Below, in pieces: positions 16,729 to 24,222 of a stretch of DNA of 64,000 nt (positions are counted from its first letter, which is position 1; every line of letters begins with the position of its first letter). The stretch is from contig JBBDRD010000039.1 in NCBI GenBank assembly GCA_040905665.1, positions 23,024 through 87,023 on the forward strand, given 5' to 3'. The notes under the pieces are model-generated. The model made no database searches and had not been told where the DNA came from. It saw only the letters and a program-made list of their open reading frames with translations. Made by a program: the position numbers and the translations under genes. The DNA is from DASVCN01 sp040905665 (lineage in GTDB: Bacteria; Deinococcota; Deinococci; Deinococcales; Trueperaceae).

Positions 16729-17733
16729 CTAAACGCCCTGCCCCTCGGCCGAAGCCCGCTCCATGCCTTCGCCGATCCGCTCGGACAGATTCTCCTCTGC
16801 TGCCTGTTTTGCGGTTCGCAAGGCGTTGGCTACCGCCCGAGCGTCCGACGATCCGTGCCCGATGAAGGCGTTTCCTCGCACTCCCAGTAGTGGTTGGGCG
16901 CCGTACTCCGCCGGATCGAGACGGTCGGCGACCTTACGTAGCGCTGGGCGCACCAGCGCCGCGCCCAGCCGGACCAGCGGAGTGCCGCCCTTGAGCGCAC
17001 TTCTGATCCACGAGAAAAGCTCCCTGGCCTCCCCCTCGGCCAGCTTGAGCATCACGTTGCCTGTGAAGCCGTCGGTAACCGCTACATCGGTAGTGCCTTT
17101 GAGCAGGTCCCGCCCCTCGATATTTCCGTAAAACTCGATGCCGGACGTGGTCGCCAGCAACTCGTGAGCCCGGCGGGTAAGTTCATTTCCTTTCTCCGGC
17201 TCTTCCCCTATCGATACCAGGCCCACGGTCGGCTTGCTCCGCCCGAGCATAAAGCGGGCGTAGGCCGTTCCCATCACAGCGAACTGCTGCAGCTGGGAGG
17301 GGCGACAGTCGGCATTTGCGCCGGCATCCAGCAGAGCGCACACTCCCCTGCTGGTGGGAATGCCGGCTACGATAGCGGGACGTTCCACCCCAGGGAGCCG
17401 GCCCAAGACCAGGAGCGCGGCAGCCATGGTCGCACCCGAGTGGCCCATCGACACGCAGGCCGAGGCCTCGCCTTCCTTCACCAGCGCCATCGCCCGCATC
17501 ACGCTGCTGTCGCGCCGTCGGCGCACGTCCGTGGCGTGCTCTTCCATTCCGATCGCGTCGGCTGCGTGTACGATCTCGAGGCTCCCACCGAGGCGCTTGA
17601 GCTCGTTACGCAGCCTCTGCTCGTCACCCACCAGCACGACCTCCACTCCAGTGGCCATGGCGGCGAGCGCTCCCTCGACGGCTGCTGCCGGCATGTTATC
17701 CCCACCCATTGCGTCGAGAGCGATCGGCTTCAT
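16729..17733 (-). CDS. plsX: Phosphate acyltransferase PlsX
   Basis: Makes acyl-phosphate from acyl-ACP, the first step of the PlsX/PlsY phospholipid pathway. The start MKPIALDAMGGDNMP is the family hallmark, and MGHSGATMAAALLVLGRLPG and TVGLVSIGEEPEKGNEL are conserved. The 334-residue length is normal. The frame is open 43 codons further upstream, but the ATG at 17733 matches the family start and lies 8 nt after a TATACT box. It is divergent from the RluD-type gene with 70 bp between the starts. Confidence 0.96.
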   Translation of the reverse strand: MKPIALDAMGGDNMPAAAVEGALAAMATGVEVVLVGDEQRLRNELKRLGGSLEIVHAADAIGMEEHATDVRRRRDSSVMRAMALVKEGEASACVSMGHSGATMAAALLVLGRLPGVERPAIVAGIPTSRGVCALLDAGANADCRPSQLQQFAVMGTAYARFMLGRSKPTVGLVSIGEEPEKGNELTRRAHELLATTSGIEFYGNIEGRDLLKGTTDVAVTDGFTGNVMLKLAEGEARELFSWIRSALKGGTPLVRLGAALVRPALRKVADRLDPAEYGAQPLLGVRGNAFIGHGSSDARAVANALRTAKQAAEENLSERIGEGMERASAEGQGV

Positions 17734-17741
17734 GAGGGCCC

Positions 17742-17747
17742 AGTATA
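17742..17747 (-). promoter_or_regulatory. Probable leaderless -10 box of plsX
   Basis: TATACT on the minus strand ends 8 nt before the plsX ATG. It is separated by 43 bp from the opposing box of the RluD-type gene. Confidence 0.6.
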
Positions 17748-17790
17748 TGGCGGCTATTGCCGGGGGACGCGTGCCACTCCCGCAGTTCGA

Positions 17791-17796
17791 TAGACT
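17791..17796 (+). promoter_or_regulatory. Leaderless -10 box of the pseudouridine synthase gene
   Basis: TAGACT followed by 7 nt and the GTG at 17804. This placement chooses the start within a frame that is open far upstream through plsX. Confidence 0.55.
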
Positions 17797-17803
17797 GGCG
17801 GCA

Positions 17804-18742
17804 GTGGAGTACAGGACATTCGAGGCACCTAGCGGCGAGCGGCTAGACGTGGCGATCGCCATGGCGCTCGAGTTGTCCCGAACTTATGCCAAGGAGCTCG
17901 TGAGCGAGGGCTACGTCCAGATCGACGGCCGGCCCATCGGTAAGGCGGCGACCAAGCTGTCGGGTAGCGAGATCGTATCGGTGACGTTGCCGCCACCCCG
18001 GCCGGTAATGGTGGAGGCCGAGGACATTCCGCTCGATATCATTTACCAGGACGAGGACCTTGCCGCCATCAACAAACCGCCTCGCCTGACCGCTCATCCG
18101 ACCGCTACGGTTAGAACCGGGACAGTCGTCAACGCCCTGCTGGGACGGATGCAGCTTTCCAAGGATCGGCTGTTCGATCCCAACGAGGAGGATTACCGGC
18201 CCGGGATCGTACACCGCTTGGACCGGGACACCTCGGGCGTGATGATCGTGGCGAAGCACGACGAGGCGCACCGGCACCTGTCGTCGTCGTTCAAGAAGCG
18301 CCTCACCGAGAAGGAGTATGTGGCCATCGCAGTGGGCGATCTCGAGGAGGAGGTGCTGGTAGACGCGGCCATCGGACGCCATTCGGTAAAGCGCCAGAGC
18401 ATGACCGTGGGTGGGAGCAACTCGAAGAGCGCCTCAACTCGTTTCTTGGCGATCGCCCGAACCCATGGGCACATCCTGGTCAAGGCCAAGCCACACTCGG
18501 GCCGCACCCACCAGATCCGCGTTCATCTGGCGCACCTGGGAACCCCCGTGCTGGGCGACGCGGTATATGGCCGGGCATCCGAGTTCATCGACCGGCAGGC
18601 GCTTCACGCCCATCGGCTCACGATCCCGCATCCGCACGACAACCATGCGATCACATTCTTGGCTCAAGTGCCCGTGGACATGGTGGACGCCTGGCTAAAG
18701 TTGGGCGGCGAGTGGCCGCCGGCCGGGGCGGAGGATCTCTAG
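17804..18742 (+). CDS. RluA/RluD family rRNA pseudouridine synthase
   Basis: 312 residues. An N-terminal S4-like RNA-binding domain (RLDVAIAMALELSRTYAKEL ... GYVQIDG) is followed by the catalytic domain with HRLDRDTSGVMIVAK (catalytic Asp in RLD), then LVKAKPHSGRTHQIRVHLAH and LGDAVYG. This is the RluD class that modifies 23S rRNA helix 69 (positions 1911/1915/1917 in E. coli numbering); RluC-type specificity cannot be excluded. The open frame begins inside plsX on the other strand, but the GTG at 17804 fits both the domain start and the promoter box. Confidence 0.92.
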   Translation: MEYRTFEAPSGERLDVAIAMALELSRTYAKELVSEGYVQIDGRPIGKAATKLSGSEIVSVTLPPPRPVMVEAEDIPLDIIYQDEDLAAINKPPRLTAHPTATVRTGTVVNALLGRMQLSKDRLFDPNEEDYRPGIVHRLDRDTSGVMIVAKHDEAHRHLSSSFKKRLTEKEYVAIAVGDLEEEVLVDAAIGRHSVKRQSMTVGGSNSKSASTRFLAIARTHGHILVKAKPHSGRTHQIRVHLAHLGTPVLGDAVYGRASEFIDRQALHAHRLTIPHPHDNHAITFLAQVPVDMVDAWLKLGGEWPPAGAEDL

Positions 18743-18750
18743 CCGGACGA

Positions 18751-18756
18751 TATACT
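18751..18756 (+). promoter_or_regulatory. Leaderless -10 box of the membrane protein gene
   Basis: TATACT followed by 6 nt and the ATG at 18763; no ribosome binding site. Confidence 0.6.
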
Positions 18757-18762
18757 CGGCCG

Positions 18763-19389
18763 ATGGAATTGCTGTGGCTCGCTGCCGCCCTACCCGCGTT
18801 GCTGGCGGTGGTGTTTCTGATCATGGCCTTTACCGCCTTCATGCGTGGCCGCACGGCGGGAGGAATCCTCCAGATAGTGGTGTCGGTGATGCTGCTGGTG
18901 CTAGCCGCCCTCTTTGGCATGGTGGCGGTAGGCATGAACGGCTACCATGCGCTTATCGCCGAGCGAACGGCCGCCACCGTGCTGATCGAACGAGAGGGAG
19001 AGCAGCGCTTTACTGCTCACTTCATCTACCCCGGTGGTGAGGAGGCAACCTACGGGCTCTCCGGCGACGAACTCTATGTCGACGCGCGAATTCTGAAGTG
19101 GCACCCACGGGCGAACTTACTGGGCCTGGAGACGGCGTATCAACTCGACCGGGTGGCAGGGCGCTTCGTCTCGTTGGACGACGAGCAGACCGCGCCGCGA
19201 ACCGTTTACAGCCTCTCTGATGAGCAACGAGTCGATATCTTCGCCATGGCGCGGCGCTACGATTTCCTCTCGAGGCTGGTCGATGCCGAGTACGGCTCGG
19301 CGACCTTCCTGAGTGTCCAGGACGGCGGCGCATACGAAGTGAGGGTCTCGAACAGCGGCTTGCTGATTCGCGAGACCGAGCAGCCTTGA
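18763..19389 (+). CDS. Membrane protein with extracytoplasmic domain, unknown function
   Basis: 208 residues. Two transmembrane helices lie at about residues 3-27 (LWLAAALPALLAVVFLIMAF) and 36-58 (ILQIVVSVMLLVLAALFGMV), and a soluble beta-rich domain of about 145 residues follows. The layout resembles short proteins annotated as multidrug-efflux-related in proteobacteria, but no transport feature is visible and I do not assign a function. The gene follows the pseudouridine synthase by 20 bp but has its own promoter box. Confidence 0.75.
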   Translation: MELLWLAAALPALLAVVFLIMAFTAFMRGRTAGGILQIVVSVMLLVLAALFGMVAVGMNGYHALIAERTAATVLIEREGEQRFTAHFIYPGGEEATYGLSGDELYVDARILKWHPRANLLGLETAYQLDRVAGRFVSLDDEQTAPRTVYSLSDEQRVDIFAMARRYDFLSRLVDAEYGSATFLSVQDGGAYEVRVSNSGLLIRETEQP

Positions 19390-19406
19390 GTCGACTTTTT
19401 CGTTGA

Positions 19407-19412
19407 TAGACT
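19407..19412 (+). promoter_or_regulatory. Possible -10 box of pepF
   Basis: TAGACT lies 46 nt upstream of the pepF ATG. Unlike the leaderless genes, pepF has a Shine-Dalgarno sequence (AAGGAG) just before its start. Confidence 0.4.
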
Positions 19413-19458
19413 GGTTCGCCCCTTTACCCGTGCTGAACCGGGAACGACAAGGAGATAC

Positions 19459-21279
19459 ATGGCCGAGACTGCTGAACTCCCCCGCTGGCGCCTAGATACC
19501 GTCTTCACCGAAATCGATGCGCCAGACTTTTCTGCGGCAGCGACCGAAGTAGTCGAGGGCACGAAGTCGCTGACAGCGTTTTTCGACGAGCATGAGGTGG
19601 GTGCCGGAGGCACGCCGGGGAAGGACGCGGCCGCGGTGACCGAAGAAGTACTTCGCCGGGTGGAGCAGATTCTGGTTCGGCATCGGGATCTGACTGCGTA
19701 CCTCCACGCGCGGATCGATACGGATTCTGCCGACGACGGCGCACGTGCCGAGCGATCGAAACTCAAGCCTATCGGGAGTCGCCTGACGGTCCTGCTCAAG
19801 AGATTCAGCGCCTGGTTGGGTCGTGCGGACCTCGACAAGGCCATAGCCGGCTCGAAGCCGGCCCAGGAGCACCGTTACGCGCTCGAGCGATACCAGCAGC
19901 TAGCCGCCCACCTCATGGGGACCGAGGCCGAGGAGCTGGCGGCCGAGCTGGACAACAGCGGCGGTAGCGCTTGGGCTCAGCTCCACGGAGAGCTCATCAG
20001 CCGCGGTACCGTGACTGCGCATATTCCAGGATCGGGCGAGGCCGAGTACAACGTGGCCGAACTCAAGCAACTGCAATACGATCAGGATAGAGCCGTGCGG
20101 CGGGCAGCTTATGACGCCGAGCTCAAGCTCCTGGAGCAAAACGAGGTGGCCTACGCCGCCTCCATGAATTCGATCAAGGGCCAGGTCGCCGAACTAGCCA
20201 GGCGGAGGCGTTGGGAGAGTCCGCTTACCGAATCGCTGTTCGGGAATGCGATGACGCGCGCGAGCCTCGACGCGTTGCAGCAGGCGCGACGGGAAAGCTT
20301 CCCTATCTTCCGGCGCTACATGAAGGCGAAAGCACGCTACTTGGGGCTGGAGCGCCTCTCCTGGTTCGACCTCTTCGCGCCGGTCGCCGTCGAGGAGCCC
20401 AGTCCGTTCGGCTGGGAGGAAGCCCGTTCCTTCGTGGTGGACAACTTCGCCCGTTACTCCGCCGAACTCGCTGCATTTGCCGATCGCGCGTTCATCGAAG
20501 GCTGGATGGACGCGCCATCACGAAAAGGGAAGGTGAACGGGGCGTACTGTATTTCGGTACCGGGCAAGAAGGAGTCGCGTATTCTGCTCAACTTCGGCGG
20601 TAGGCTCGACGACGTTTTCACCCTTGCCCATGAGCTGGGGCACGCGTACCACAACGACTGCATGTACCGCTTTGGCCGCAGCAACCTCCAGCGCAGCACG
20701 CCAATGACTTTGGCCGAGACGGCCTCGATCTTCTGCGAAACGATCGTCATGAACGCGATGCTCGAGAACGCCGACGATAGGGCCCGCCTTGCGATCCTGG
20801 AGCAGGACTTGGTGGGGACGAACCAGATCGTCGTGGATATCGACTCGCGCTTCCGCTTCGAGCAGGGCGTGTTCGAGCGCCGGGCGGAGCGCGAGCTGTC
20901 GGTAACCGAGTTGAAAAAGATCATGCTCGAGGCTCAGGATGCGACCTATGGCGACGGATTGGCTCCAGATGTTCGTCACCCGCTGATGTGGGCGCACAAA
21001 GGGCACTATTACAGCTCGTCACGCTCCTACTACAACTACCCGTATACCTTCGGATTGCTTTTCGGGCTGGGCCTCTACAGGGTGTTTCGCGACGAGCCCG
21101 ACGGCTTTCAGGAGCGCTACGAGCGCCTCTTGGCGTCGACTGGCATGGCCGATGCAGCTGTTTTGGGCAGGGAGTTTGGGATCGAAATCGAAGACGTGGC
21201 GTTTTGGCGCAGCTCACTGTCGATATTCGAAGAGCGTGTAGTGGAGTTCGAGCGGCTCGTGGAGATGTTTTCGGGCTAG
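19459..21279 (+). CDS. pepF: Oligoendopeptidase F, M3 family
   Basis: 606-residue zinc metallopeptidase that trims cytoplasmic oligopeptides. The active-site helix reads FTLAHELGHAYHND (HExxH) and the downstream Glu ligand lies in LAETASIFCETIV. The preceding CISVPGKKESRILLNFGGRL and the C-terminal HYYSSSRSYYNYPYTFGLLF with its substrate-binding Tyr residues are PepF-like. AAGGAG precedes the ATG. If short signalling peptides are imported in this organism, an oligopeptidase of this class could degrade them, but nothing in the sequence ties it to the peptide locus at 28 kb. Confidence 0.93.
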   Translation: MAETAELPRWRLDTVFTEIDAPDFSAAATEVVEGTKSLTAFFDEHEVGAGGTPGKDAAAVTEEVLRRVEQILVRHRDLTAYLHARIDTDSADDGARAERSKLKPIGSRLTVLLKRFSAWLGRADLDKAIAGSKPAQEHRYALERYQQLAAHLMGTEAEELAAELDNSGGSAWAQLHGELISRGTVTAHIPGSGEAEYNVAELKQLQYDQDRAVRRAAYDAELKLLEQNEVAYAASMNSIKGQVAELARRRRWESPLTESLFGNAMTRASLDALQQARRESFPIFRRYMKAKARYLGLERLSWFDLFAPVAVEEPSPFGWEEARSFVVDNFARYSAELAAFADRAFIEGWMDAPSRKGKVNGAYCISVPGKKESRILLNFGGRLDDVFTLAHELGHAYHNDCMYRFGRSNLQRSTPMTLAETASIFCETIVMNAMLENADDRARLAILEQDLVGTNQIVVDIDSRFRFEQGVFERRAERELSVTELKKIMLEAQDATYGDGLAPDVRHPLMWAHKGHYYSSSRSYYNYPYTFGLLFGLGLYRVFRDEPDGFQERYERLLASTGMADAAVLGREFGIEIEDVAFWRSSLSIFEERVVEFERLVEMFSG

Positions 21280-21589
21280 GGAAGCAACCGGTCTCGCTCA
21301 GCAAGCCGTACTGGTTCCTAAAACGCCAGTGCCGTAGTTTCGGATGAGCTCAATGCCCCGGTTTTTATGGTTCGAGCGCAGGCAATCGCCTCCTGTAGGC
21401 GCTGTCTCTGCCCATGGCATTCAGCTAGCCAGGAGCTATCTCGGTCAGAGAAGAAACGGCTCCTGAAGCCGCTTTTGCGTCGTATTGGGGCGCAAGGGCC
21501 GGCTGGTTGCGTTGCGACTGCGCAACCCTATTACAACCAGTACCAGCCAAGCATGTCTCCACAACAATCCATTAGAAGGAGGAACACCG
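21280..21589. other. 310-bp spacer between pepF and the luxR-type gene
   Basis: No convincing ORF. It contains one small stem-loop (CGGCT/AGCCG at 21457-21471 with a CTTTTG tail) and ends in the strong AGAAGGAGG ribosome binding site of the next gene. Open frames reaching into it lack start signals. Confidence 0.5.
21457..21476 (+). terminator. Weak stem-loop with T-tract
   Basis: CGGCT (21457-21461), loop CCTGA, AGCCG (21467-21471), then CTTTTG. Only 5 bp of stem, so either an attenuator or chance. Confidence 0.25.
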
Positions 21590-22147
21590 ATGACCGCTTT
21601 TCCGGCTGCCGTCCAATTGCACGCGTCGCACGTCTCGTTTAGGTCCTTGGTCGAGGGAGTACTGACTAGATCCGGCATTCCCGTTTCCGACAAGTTTCGG
21701 CACGGTGTCGCAAAGATAGTGCTCGACTTCCCGCTCACCTGGGCATTCGAGCAGCTGGAACCGCTCACCTCCTTCGAACGATCGCATACGGTCGTTTGCA
21801 CCCAGGCGCATCATCGAGCGTATCTCGACTGCCTGGCCTCCTATCACCTGAGCGCCGTCGTCAACTGTACCGACGAAAACTCCCTGCTCGCCGGCGTTTA
21901 TGCGGCGGCCACGGCTCAACGGATCTATCAGTACAACTCGGGGCTCACCTACATGGAGCTCCGCGTTACGCGACTGCTGCTGATGGGGCACGACACGCGG
22001 GCGCTCGCGCGACAGCTCCGCATTAGTCACAAGACGGTCAACGCGCACGTGTCGAATATCCTTTGCAAACTGGGTTACGAGAGCCGCGCGCAGTATGTGG
22101 CGATCCTGATGGGCGCTCAGATGCCCATGCCGAGCAGCGCGGATTGA
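21590..22147 (+). CDS. LuxR/NarL-type regulator with degenerate receiver domain
   Basis: 185 residues. The C-terminal 60 residues are a GerE-type helix-turn-helix (TYMELRVTRLLLMGHDTRAL, then ARQLRISHKTVNAHVSNILC). The N-terminal 115 residues align by pattern with a response-regulator receiver (IVLDFP in place of the phosphorylation strand, HTVVCTQAHHRAYLD, then the alpha-5 region), but the usual acidic pair at the start is replaced by HAS. It is therefore a pseudo-receiver that may sense something other than phosphorylation. The ATG at 21590 has AAGGAGG 9 nt upstream. It leads an operon with the C39 peptidase and the Lnt-like gene. Confidence 0.8.
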   Translation: MTAFPAAVQLHASHVSFRSLVEGVLTRSGIPVSDKFRHGVAKIVLDFPLTWAFEQLEPLTSFERSHTVVCTQAHHRAYLDCLASYHLSAVVNCTDENSLLAGVYAAATAQRIYQYNSGLTYMELRVTRLLLMGHDTRALARQLRISHKTVNAHVSNILCKLGYESRAQYVAILMGAQMPMPSSAD

Positions 22148-22160
22148 TCGCCGGTCGAGT

Positions 22161-22739
22161 GTGAACGGGCGTGGGCGGGCCGGCGCTACAAGAGAGTCGG
22201 GCCCCGGATCTAGGCTTCAGAAGAACGCGAGGTCTTCTGCGACGTTTGCCCTGCTCGTACTTTTAATGCTCCCCACGCTATTTGGTACGGTCCTCAGCGG
22301 CACTCTATCGAGGGACCCGGTTCTCGAACTGGGTTGGTTCGGAGTGGTTCGCCAGACAGCAGTCAACACCTGCGGACCCGCTGTTATAGCGACCTTGCTT
22401 TCCTGGCGGGGTATCGAGACAACGGATTCGGAGGTTGCTGCGGAGGTCGAGCTTCGGCCGCAAGGTGTCTCACTCGCCGATTTTGCGCGACTTGCGACCG
22501 AGTTCGGTGTCCCGGGTCGCTGGTTTAAAGCAACGCACCTAGACGAGCTGGAAGGTCTGCCGCTCCCGGTCGTGGTGCATCTTCGGGGCTCCTTCGGCCA
22601 CTTCGCGATTCTCCGGGCAGACGCGGGTAGCCATGTGCATTTAGCTGATCCAGCTCGTGGCAACGTGTTGGTTCCCAAGGCTCGGTTCCTGCGCGAGTGG
22701 ACGGGCCGGAGTTTTATCCTCAGTTCCGTACCGGAATGA
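22161..22739 (+). CDS. Membrane-anchored C39-like cysteine peptidase
   Basis: 192 residues. A basic N-terminus and one hydrophobic helix (ATFALLVLLMLPTLFGTVLS) anchor a papain-like C39 domain outside the cytoplasm. The catalytic set is visible: Gln65 and Cys71 in VRQTAVNTCGPA, His147 in GHFAIL, Asp163 in LADPARG. C39 peptidases cut double-glycine leaders of bacteriocins and peptide pheromones and are usually fused to an ABC transporter; here the domain is alone. The start is a GTG 13 nt after the luxR-type stop. The next gene follows after 19 bp. Confidence 0.82.
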   Translation: MNGRGRAGATRESGPGSRLQKNARSSATFALLVLLMLPTLFGTVLSGTLSRDPVLELGWFGVVRQTAVNTCGPAVIATLLSWRGIETTDSEVAAEVELRPQGVSLADFARLATEFGVPGRWFKATHLDELEGLPLPVVVHLRGSFGHFAILRADAGSHVHLADPARGNVLVPKARFLREWTGRSFILSSVPE

Positions 22740-22758
22740 TTTCATCGGCTAGGAAACG

Positions 22759-24186
22759 TTGACCGTGGCAAGGGCCGCCCTCTCTGGTCTCCTGGTTGGG
22801 CTGAGCGTTCGCGGCTGGCTACCGGGACTTGTCACTTGCTTTGCGTTGATACCGTTGTTGATCGCACTGCACGGCGAGCAGAGGCCCTTTCGCGCCGGAG
22901 TCCTCACGTTGATTGCCAGCTTAGGACTGCTCATGGCGGCGTTCGAGGGCGCGATTCCCGCTCTGCCCTGGACTTTCCCTCTGGTGCTCCTGCTCGCTGC
23001 ACCCGGGACGATGTTTCCCGGTGCCGTCACTGCAGTTCTCGCGAAGCAGGACCGCGTCCCCTTTGCGCTCTGGACCCTGCCGGTCTCCTGGACGGCTGCA
23101 GAGTTCCTGGCCGGTCGGCGTTGGCTCTGGGGATCGTTCGCGTCGCCCGTAGCGCTTGGCTACACGCAGATCGATAGCCCGCTGCTGCACCTTGCCGCGA
23201 TCTTTGGGGTTTCCGGGGTGACTTTCGTCGTCTTGGGAGTCAACGTGGCGCTCACGAAGGTGATACTCACGCGAAGCGCTTGGCCGTTGGCGGTGCCGCT
23301 TGCCGTTCTTCTGCTCGCCATGTCGCCGTTGGCACGGCCGAACGAGGTTGATGAGCCTCAGCAGAGCCTACCGAGCCGGCCCACGGTGGCGCTGGTTCAG
23401 CCGGCCTTAGCCGGTGACTGGTACGACGTTTCTGCGTTGGTTCCAGAGGCGTATACCGTCATCATTGATCGTCTCGTCGAGTTGACCATTCCTGTCGCCA
23501 TGGCCGATCTCATCATTTGGCCCGAGGGTGCGTTGCCTCGGGGGCTCGGATTGGAGTCGGTCCCGAATGCACTCTCGCAGCTACCCTTCGATTCTGGTGA
23601 TCTATTGGCGGGCGCCGTTACGGTTCGCGAAGGTGAGCGCTTTAACTCTGCTGTCCTTGTCGAAGCCGGCGTGGCCGAGGTGGTGTTCGACAAGCTGGCG
23701 CCGGTACCGTTGGGTGAGGCTGGCATCACTGCCGGTGAGTGGTTGGTTGTGGGTCGATGGGCCGGGCTCTGGGTGGCACCGGTCATCTGCCTCGATTCCC
23801 TCTACCCTGCTTTTACTTCTCGGCTGGCAAGACTCGGCGCGGATCTTTTGGTAGTCATGAGCGACGACTCTTTTGCCGGGCGAATGGTGACGCCTTGGTT
23901 GCATCTCAGAGCCAGCATTTTTCGGGCGGTCGAGACTGGAGTTCCTCTGGTTTTTGCTTCGGCTGCTGGTCCAGGTGCGATCGTCGCCCCCGACGGCAGA
24001 CTGCTCGGCATTACTCCTTTTGGTGAGCCGGCTTCTCTGATGGCAAGTATTCCGCCACGTCGAGCGCCAACACTGTACCTACGTCTTGGGGAAGTTGTTG
24101 GGACGGCGTCTGTTGGGCTGACTGTATTGATCTTGTCGTGGCTTCTTAGAGTCAAGGCCGCAAGTGGGAGTCGAGAGTCGCAGTGA
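22759..24186 (+). CDS. Apolipoprotein N-acyltransferase-like (Lnt family) membrane enzyme
   Basis: 475 residues. The first 200 residues form about six transmembrane helices and the rest is a nitrilase-fold domain with one final helix (VGLTVLILSWLL). The Glu-Lys-Cys triad of Lnt can be traced: Glu in IIWPEGALPRG, Lys in VFDKLAPVPLGE and Cys in PVICLDSLYP. The Cys context differs from the usual ICYE, having Leu-Asp after it, so activity may be altered. Lnt attaches the third acyl chain to lipoproteins in the inner membrane. The start is TTG (22759) or GTG (22765) after AGGAAA. The operon link with a C39 peptidase is unusual. Confidence 0.78.
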   Translation: MTVARAALSGLLVGLSVRGWLPGLVTCFALIPLLIALHGEQRPFRAGVLTLIASLGLLMAAFEGAIPALPWTFPLVLLLAAPGTMFPGAVTAVLAKQDRVPFALWTLPVSWTAAEFLAGRRWLWGSFASPVALGYTQIDSPLLHLAAIFGVSGVTFVVLGVNVALTKVILTRSAWPLAVPLAVLLLAMSPLARPNEVDEPQQSLPSRPTVALVQPALAGDWYDVSALVPEAYTVIIDRLVELTIPVAMADLIIWPEGALPRGLGLESVPNALSQLPFDSGDLLAGAVTVREGERFNSAVLVEAGVAEVVFDKLAPVPLGEAGITAGEWLVVGRWAGLWVAPVICLDSLYPAFTSRLARLGADLLVVMSDDSFAGRMVTPWLHLRASIFRAVETGVPLVFASAAGPGAIVAPDGRLLGITPFGEPASLMASIPPRRAPTLYLRLGEVVGTASVGLTVLILSWLLRVKAASGSRESQ

Positions 24187-24222
24187 AGCGCGTTCGAGCA
24201 GCGCTTCCGATACTGCCCCTTT

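Noticed and set aside
17354..17803. Extension of the pseudouridine synthase frame into plsX
   Set aside because: It is antisense to plsX; a promoter box and the S4 domain place the start at 17804.
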